NCBI GenBank assembly: GCA_937915755.1
Contig: CALGGR010000312.1
Span: forward strand, 1 to 7,023
From: an uncultured Fretibacterium sp.
GTDB taxonomy: Bacteria > Synergistota > Synergistia > Synergistales > Aminobacteriaceae
Direction: 5' to 3'
Length of the DNA: 7,023 bases
Shown: in pieces, positions 4,325 to 7,023 of the stretch
How the letters are laid out: every line of letters starts with the position of its first letter
Position numbering within the stretch: the stretch's first letter is position 1
Position numbers and translations under genes: made by a program
The notes under the pieces: model-generated
The model's input: only the letters and a program-made list of their open reading frames with translations
Databases searched by the model: none
Told to the model about the DNA's origin: nothing

Positions 4325-4507
4325 ATGTGGGATTTCGAAAAGTTTAAAGGTTTTTTGAAAGATCTGTGGAGAGCAATGCTAGATCACTGGATTATCACGA
4401 TATTGGCAATGGTATTTGTATTTAACGTGGTAAGTCCACCGCTCTTAATTGCATTCGCGATCTTCAAACTGGTTGACAAATCGAGAGAAGAGCATAAGTA
4501 CGATTAA
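4325..4507 (+). CDS. Small membrane protein, 60 aa
   Basis: An aromatic, amphipathic N-terminus (MWDFEKFKGFLKDLWRAM) precedes a long hydrophobic stretch at about 20-49, interrupted by SPP at 37-39. This is either a helical hairpin or two short spans (WIITILAMVFVFNVV and LLIAFAIFKLV). The tail KSREEHKYD is charged. AGGAGG lies six bases upstream of the ATG. The stop (4505-4507) is 11 bp before its terminator, unlike most neighbours. The terminator loop still reads TAACAA, suggesting that the reading frame once ended there or that the loop sequence itself is selected. Function unknown. Confidence 0.8.
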   Translation: MWDFEKFKGFLKDLWRAMLDHWIITILAMVFVFNVVSPPLLIAFAIFKLVDKSREEHKYD

Positions 4508-4518
4508 CTAGACAGAGG

Positions 4519-4547
4519 ATAGAGTCCTAACAAGGGCTCTATTTTTT
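4519..4547 (+). terminator. Terminator with TAACAA loop lacking the stop
   Basis: ATAGAGTCC (4519-4527) pairs with GGGCTCTAT (4534-4542), one G-U pair, loop TAACAA, followed by TTTTT. The TAA in the loop is not in the frame of the gene, whose stop is upstream. Confidence 0.85.
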
Positions 4548-4548
4548 C

Positions 4549-4572
4549 CGCAAATTTTACAGTCGCCATAGT
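4549..4572 (+). promoter_or_regulatory. Cassette promoter 11 (variant -10)
   Basis: CGCAAATTTTACA, five bases (GTCGC), CATAGT at 4567-4572. The upstream part is consensus, but the -10 has two changes, so this copy may be weaker or more dependent on an activator. It precedes the ATG at 4606. Confidence 0.75.
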
Positions 4573-4605
4573 GATACTAAATTTAAAAATGAAAGGAAAA
4601 ACATT

Positions 4606-4905
4606 ATGGAAAAAGTTATTAATCTTGGAGCAATTAAGACAAACAGAGCTGAGATGAAAGAGAAGCGTGCAGCAAAGAAAGCTGAGCGGAAGGCAAAGAA
4701 AGAAGCTGAAGGCAAGAAGCCGGTCGGGAAGACGGTTGGTATTGTCGGATCTTATGTTGCCGCCGCTGGAGCTGGAGCAGCTGTAGCTACTGCAGTCATC
4801 AAAGCCCTGCAGTCTAAGGACGCGCCAATTGAAATGGCTGAACCAGAAATGGCTCCGGTCATGGAGAATTCAGTAGAAACAGAGGTAGAAGCCGCTGAAG
4901 TTTAA
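4606..4905 (+). CDS. Small Lys/Ala-rich membrane protein, 99 aa
   Basis: Three zones are clear. Residues 14-42 are a highly basic helix of K, A, E and R (AEMKEKRAAKKAERKAKKEA). Residues about 44-67 are a Gly/Ala-rich membrane segment (VGIVGSYVAAAGAGAAVATA). Residues 70-99 form an acidic Ala/Glu/Pro/Met tail with a degenerate repeat (EMAEPEMAPVMEN). The basic zone could bind nucleic acid or acidic lipids; this is inference from composition. The ribosome binding site AAAGGA is weaker than its neighbours' and the promoter has a variant -10. Its terminator is shared with the convergent minus-strand gene. Low-complexity proteins of this kind cannot be assigned by eye. Confidence 0.8.
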   Translation: MEKVINLGAIKTNRAEMKEKRAAKKAERKAKKEAEGKKPVGKTVGIVGSYVAAAGAGAAVATAVIKALQSKDAPIEMAEPEMAPVMENSVETEVEAAEV

Positions 4906-4909
4906 CCCT

Positions 4910-4947
4910 AAGAGAGGGAAGCTTACAGTGGCTTCTCTCTTTTCTTA
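4910..4947. terminator. Bidirectional terminator between convergent genes
   Basis: A 13-bp stem (4910-4922 with 4931-4943, two G-U pairs) has loop TTACAGTG and is followed by TTTT on the plus side. The loop contains the stop codon of the minus-strand gene (4923-4925), so on that strand too the stop lies in the loop. Confidence 0.75.
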
Positions 4948-5336
4948 TCTAGAATAAAGAAGAACTTCCTATAGCGATCGTAATAGTAGTCTCTACCCGC
5001 TGGTAGATCTAATTTATATTTTAAGTACTCATAAGTGTAGTTTTCTGTAACGCCTTTAATCAGCCAGGAGGAAATAGATGGCTCAGATAAGTCAGCGCAA
5101 TTTTCGATCAATGATATTTTCTTGTTTAATTCGAGTCTACGGGCAACCAGCGTGTTAGTCGGATCGGAAAAATTCCCGGAGGAGATTTTCGGTAAATTCG
5201 CTTTGAGCGGGTCAAGGGATGCCAGTTCTGACTTCCATTCCGGATATTGAAGACAGAAGTTCTTGAGTTCGAGATAACGAAATTTCGGGATCCAATATTT
5301 GTTTTTAGGTGATAGTTCTGAACGTTGATTTTGCAT
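4923..5336 (-). CDS. Phage-type hypothetical protein, possible transcription regulator
   Basis: The product is a soluble protein of 137 residues. The N-terminus has KNKYWIPKFRYLELKNFCLQ followed by YPEWKSEL, and the middle has DPTNTLVARRLELNKKISLI. The C-terminus (102-130) reads as two helices, TYEYLKYKLDLPAGRDYYY and DRYRKFFFILDKKR, which resemble a helix-turn-helix of the sigma region-4 kind. I associate this layout with small phage-encoded proteins of clostridia, some of which act as late-gene or sigma-like regulators; that link is from memory and uncertain. AAAGGAG lies eight bases before the ATG. The promoter is an extended -10 flanked by two palindromes, so it is tightly regulated and differs from the cassette promoters. 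It is a candidate regulator of the array, by inference only. Confidence 0.8.
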   Translation of the reverse strand: MQNQRSELSPKNKYWIPKFRYLELKNFCLQYPEWKSELASLDPLKANLPKISSGNFSDPTNTLVARRLELNKKISLIENCADLSEPSISSWLIKGVTENYTYEYLKYKLDLPAGRDYYYDRYRKFFFILDKKREKPL

Positions 5337-5352
5337 GATATTTGCTCCTTTC

Positions 5353-5388
5353 TTAATCTAGATTAAGTATATCATCTAATCTAGATTA
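5353..5388 (-). promoter_or_regulatory. Double-palindrome operator around an extended -10
   Basis: TTAATCTAGATTAA (5353-5366) is a perfect 14-bp palindrome, and its 12-bp core TAATCTAGATTA recurs at 5377-5388, 23 bp away. Between them, on the minus strand, TGATATACT (5374-5366) is an extended -10. The -35 is poor. The arrangement predicts repression by a dimer bound at two sites across the promoter of the minus-strand gene. The repressor is not identified. Confidence 0.75.
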
Positions 5389-5435
5389 AAACCAGTCTGT
5401 TATGTAACTAATTTGTCAACTATAATTAATCTTTT

Positions 5436-5459
5436 TGCAATAATTACAGTTCCTATAAT
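5436..5459 (+). promoter_or_regulatory. Cassette promoter 12
   Basis: TGCAATAATTACA, five bases (GTTCC), TATAAT at 5454-5459, then the conserved leader ending TTTAGGAGGG before the ATG at 5493. The C of CGC is T here. Confidence 0.85.
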
Positions 5460-5492
5460 GAGTATTACATTTATATTTAGGAGGGCAAAGAA

Positions 5493-5657
5493 ATGGCAGT
5501 AAAGTACGTTAAGAGAAATGGAACAAGCGTGAAGGCAAAACTGGCTCATGAGATCGAGAATTATCGGCGTCAGGGTTACAGCTACAACTGGATCGCTTTG
5601 AAGACAGGCCTAACGGAGAAAGAAGTCAATGATATTCTAAATGTGAATGGCGATTGA
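5493..5657 (+). CDS. Small helix-turn-helix protein, 54 aa
   Basis: The product is 54 residues and begins MAVKYVKRNGTSVKAKLAHE, a basic start. Residues 17-50 fit a compact helix-turn-helix: helix HEIENYRRQG, turn YS, helix YNWIALKTG, then LTEKEVNDILN as recognition helix. The pattern resembles the Gly-Tyr-Ser, Ile-Ala, Thr-Gly-Leu/Thr signature of DNA-binding helices in resolvase- or sigma-like folds. It is nearly all domain, with no effector or membrane part, so a dimeric DNA-binding protein is plausible. GGAGG precedes the ATG and a cassette promoter drives it, so if it binds that promoter it would be autoregulated. It is divergent from the operator-controlled gene at 5336. Target unknown. 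Confidence 0.75.
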   Translation: MAVKYVKRNGTSVKAKLAHEIENYRRQGYSYNWIALKTGLTEKEVNDILNVNGD

Positions 5658-5663
5658 ACGAAT

Positions 5664-5691
5664 GAGGGTCTTGCACAGGCCCTCTCTTTTT
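5664..5691 (+). terminator. Terminator after helix-turn-helix gene
   Basis: GAGGGTC (5664-5670) pairs with GGCCCTC (5678-5684), one G-U pair, loop TTGCACA, followed by TCTTTTT. The stop (5655-5657) lies before the hairpin. Confidence 0.85.
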
Positions 5692-5714
5692 AGTTTTGAA
5701 GAGTCTGAGAAACT
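5692..5714. repeat. Spacer dyad D (AGTTT/AAACT arms)
   Basis: AGTTT (5692-5696), a 13-base loop TGAAGAGTCTGAG, and AAACT (5710-5714), ending 6 bp before CGCATG at 5721. The dyad is kept although the promoter motif after it is not. Confidence 0.65.
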
Positions 5715-5720
5715 CGAACC

Positions 5721-5773
5721 CGCATGCAGACGACAGAAAAATGTGATATTTTGCTATCGTCGGAAAGGAAGGA
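5721..5773 (+). promoter_or_regulatory. Divergent control region with imperfect dyad
   Basis: CGCA is present at the usual offset, but the rest of the cassette promoter is replaced. GACGACAG (5729-5736) pairs imperfectly with CTATCGTC (5754-5761). Between them TGTGATATT could be a weak extended -10. GGAAAGGAAGG directly follows and serves the ATG at 5777. The dyad may be an operator or an RNA hairpin next to the ribosome binding site. Confidence 0.5.
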
Positions 5774-5776
5774 CGA

Positions 5777-6076
5777 ATGGTTGCCAAGTTCAAAGGTAGA
5801 ACTAATTTAGACACACTGCCGGTTTATGCCATTGCTTTTAAACTTGCAGACGGAAGAATACTTGAACTGAAGAAGAACATTTCCGAATATGTCGTAGATG
5901 ATGAGTATTTTGAAATGAGGTGGAAAGGCTGCCATATAGACGCCCCAAAAGGCAGCGATTTTTCTCTTAGCGCAAGTATGTTTCGAGACGCAGAAATAAT
6001 TGGAGTAATTCTTAAAGAAGACGCTCCGAAGCATTTTGAGATTAAAATCGATTCATGGACTGTTGTAAACCAGTAA
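5777..6076 (+). CDS. Small hypothetical protein, 99 aa
   Basis: The product is a soluble 99-residue protein with alternating strands: 16-22 (VYAIAFK), a GRILEL turn-strand at 26-31, 44-50 (YFEMRWK), 73-81 (EIIGVILKE) and 87-97 (FEIKIDSWTVV). It looks like a compact beta-rich domain, with no membrane segment or known motif. Its control region differs from the cassette type: a dyad-containing region stands in place of the promoter motif. There is no terminator after it, and its stop TAA lies inside the promoter of the next gene (6072-6095), so transcription can run on into 6128. Function unknown. Confidence 0.75.
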   Translation: MVAKFKGRTNLDTLPVYAIAFKLADGRILELKKNISEYVVDDEYFEMRWKGCHIDAPKGSDFSLSASMFRDAEIIGVILKEDAPKHFEIKIDSWTVVNQ

Positions 6077-6095
6077 ATTTTACAGCGTCCATAAC
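6072..6095 (+). promoter_or_regulatory. Cassette promoter 13 (variant -10)
   Basis: AGTAAATTTTACA, five bases (GCGTC), CATAAC at 6090-6095. The stop codon of the previous gene (6074-6076) takes the place of part of the CGC. The leader ends TTTAGGAGG before the ATG at 6128. The -10 is two bases from TATAAT. Confidence 0.7.
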
Positions 6096-6127
6096 GACAC
6101 TAATTTATATTTTAGGAGGATTAAAAC

Positions 6128-6544
6128 ATGAAAGAAAAAATTAAGGCTTGGATGAAAGAAAACTGGATGTATGTTGCAGGAGGAGCAGCAACGGTCGCGG
6201 CAGTTGGCTTAGCTGTTTGGAAAGGTCTTAAAACTGACAATTCTGTCATCGATCCTATTGTCATAGACAAAGGGAAAGACGATTGGATGGATCAGTTAAC
6301 GACTTATTCGGCAGTCAAAGGCAAAAGGTTAACTGTTCGAGAGACTGATGCTATTCTTGAATATGATGAATTAGAAAGAGCACTACTGAAAGAAAAAGGC
6401 ATATTAACTTATGGCATCGAAGCTGATATTTGTGATGAATTGTTAAAAAATCCGGATAATGAGTATATGTTTAGTGTGCTAAATAAACTAGAAGGGTTCT
6501 GGACCTATGTAGACGAAGATGGAAATAAAGTCGAAGGGTCTTAA
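6128..6544 (+). CDS. Membrane-anchored hypothetical protein, 138 aa
   Basis: A short basic amphipathic start (MKEKIKAWMKENW) is followed by one Ala/Gly/Val-rich membrane segment at about 13-32 (MYVAGGAATVAAVGLAVW). A soluble domain spans 36-138 and is acidic, with a helical part RETDAILEYDELERALLKEK and a C-terminal GFWTYVDEDGNKVEG strand-turn. The WMKEN-plus-membrane start recurs in the 2415 product, though the C-terminal domains differ. AGGAGG precedes the ATG. It has its own promoter copy with a weak -10 and can also be reached by read-through from 5777. The stop lies in the terminator loop. Probably a single-pass protein with its domain in the cytoplasm or outside; topology is uncertain and function unknown. 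Confidence 0.8.
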   Translation: MKEKIKAWMKENWMYVAGGAATVAAVGLAVWKGLKTDNSVIDPIVIDKGKDDWMDQLTTYSAVKGKRLTVRETDAILEYDELERALLKEKGILTYGIEADICDELLKNPDNEYMFSVLNKLEGFWTYVDEDGNKVEGS

Positions 6545-6561
6545 CAGGCCCTTTCTGTTTT
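6534..6561 (+). terminator. Stop-in-loop terminator of 138-aa gene
   Basis: AAGGGTC (6534-6540) pairs with GGCCCTT (6547-6553), one G-U pair; the loop TTAACA holds the stop TAA (6542-6544). The T-tract is interrupted (TCTGTTTT). Confidence 0.75.
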
Positions 6562-6584
6562 AGTTTTAAGCATAGCGAGAAACT
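6562..6584. repeat. Spacer dyad E (AGTTT/AAACT arms)
   Basis: AGTTT (6562-6566), a 13-base loop TAAGCATAGCGAG, and AAACT (6580-6584). It ends 8 bp before CGCAGT at 6593, which is a remnant of the promoter start. Confidence 0.55.
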
Positions 6585-6612
6585 TTTTTGAACGCAGTAA
6601 GAAACTTTTTGA
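6579..6612 (+). repeat. Short direct repeat before 103-aa gene
   Basis: GAAACTTTTTTGA (6579-6591) and GAAACTTTTTGA (6601-6612) are near-identical and 22 bp apart. They lie where the cassette promoter would be, and no TATAAT box is present. They may be operator half-sites or the result of a small duplication that destroyed the promoter. Confidence 0.5.
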
Positions 6613-6628
6613 GTATAAGGAGGAAATA

Positions 6629-6940
6629 ATGAAAAAAGCACGGGTGTTTTGCGAATCTTATTATGATTACGACAACGAACAGGCGTATCAGGACTTTTAT
6701 CTTAAGCATAACGGTCTTGATTATTTTCTCTTTCGGCAAGAGTATAGAAAAGGCATTAAAGAATACTTTGGGCGCGGTGGAGTTGATATTGATCGAGCGC
6801 TCAAAAATAATTGGAATAAACTCGATACAGCTGTAATTAGGACGATCGACAAGATTCCTAATTATATTCACTATATAGAAAAACAATACGGTATTGCGGT
6901 TCTTAATCAGACAAAGAAGAGGAGTGCAAGATATGCTTGA
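6629..6940 (+). CDS. Hypothetical protein, 103 aa
   Basis: The protein is rich in Tyr, Asp and Lys, with no membrane segment. The N-terminus has ESYYDYDNEQAYQDFYLKHN, the middle FLFRQEYRKGIKEYFGRGG, and the C-terminus ends in a basic KKRSARYA. It looks mostly helical; I do not recognise it. AAGGAGG lies before the ATG. The usual cassette promoter is missing: only a CGCA remnant follows the spacer dyad. Its last codons overlap the start of the next gene (ATG at 6933, stop at 6938-6940), so the two are translationally coupled. An antisense frame across 6997-6566 has no ribosome binding site and is taken as a shadow. It starts a different, operon-type unit at the right edge. Confidence 0.75.
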   Translation: MKKARVFCESYYDYDNEQAYQDFYLKHNGLDYFLFRQEYRKGIKEYFGRGGVDIDRALKNNWNKLDTAVIRTIDKIPNYIHYIEKQYGIAVLNQTKKRSARYA

Positions 6941-7023
6941 AAGAATGGACATATCCGGACTCACTATTGGCGAACTAGAAGCGCTTGTTTCTGACATAAA
7001 GACTCAGCTGGCTTCTAGATTGC
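6933..7023 (+). CDS. Partial hypothetical protein, N-terminal 30 residues
   Basis: The frame opens at ATG 6933 and runs off the window. It reads MLERMDISGLTIGELEALVS, then DIKTQLASRL, a helical start typical of small regulatory or structural proteins and too short to classify. AGGAG at 6920-6924 is well placed, and the ATG overlaps the stop of the 6629 gene by eight bases, which is a usual sign of a co-translated pair. Real coding potential is likely; the product is unknown. Confidence 0.6.
   Translation, partial: MLERMDISGLTIGELEALVSDIKTQLASRL

Noticed and set aside
3706..4507. Holin or lysis module
   Set aside because: Size and membrane segments fit, but there is no endolysin nearby and several similar small membrane proteins occur in a row.
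6566..6997. Long open frame on the minus strand (143 codons)
   Set aside because: It lies antisense to 6629-6940, has no ribosome binding site before its start and has unlikely composition; the plus-strand gene has AAGGAGG and a coupled partner.

Overview
The window looks like an accessory region (prophage, phage-plasmid or other integrative element) of a low-to-moderate GC Firmicute, most likely a gut clostridium of the Lachnospiraceae type. The grounds are strong GGAGG-type ribosome binding sites, T-rich intrinsic terminators, a tyrosine recombinase with an N-terminal zinc ribbon, and several small proteins whose style I associate with elements of that group. Host and element type are inferences; no structural, replication or conjugation gene is present to fix them.

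Layout. 1-120 is non-coding with two strong dyads. 163-351 is a small unknown gene, convergent with the integrase at 1624-386 (minus strand). From 1640 to 4905 runs a head-to-tail series of ten small plus-strand genes (1693, 2057, 2415, 2914, 3169, 3428, 3706, 3985, 4325, 4606), most encoding proteins of 49-123 residues with one or two membrane segments. A convergent minus-strand gene (5336-4923) has a double-palindrome operator. Then come a 54-residue helix-turn-helix protein (5493), two further small genes (5777, 6128), and a two-gene unit (6629, 6933) that runs off the window.

The striking feature is the non-coding architecture. Thirteen plus-strand genes are each preceded by almost the same promoter/leader: CGCAAA-TTTTACA, exactly five bases, TATAAT, then an A/T-rich leader of about 30 nt ending in AGGAGG and the ATG. 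There is no TTGACA-type -35 box. Most genes end in their own hairpin terminator, and in many of these the stop codon lies in the loop as TAACA. Five terminators are followed by a 23-24 bp dyad whose 5-bp arms change in a compensatory way (AGTTT/AAACT, AGCTT/AAGCT, AGTTC/GAACT) and which ends 6-8 bp before the CGC of the next promoter position. The window is therefore an array of self-contained expression cassettes for mini-proteins, probably under one common regulator or modified polymerase.

Candidate regulators inside the window are the 54-residue helix-turn-helix protein at 5493-5657 and the minus-strand protein at 4923-5336, whose C-terminus resembles a sigma region-4-like helix-turn-helix. 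Neither can be tied to the promoter from sequence alone. Most of the small proteins have no function I recognise and are described, not named.
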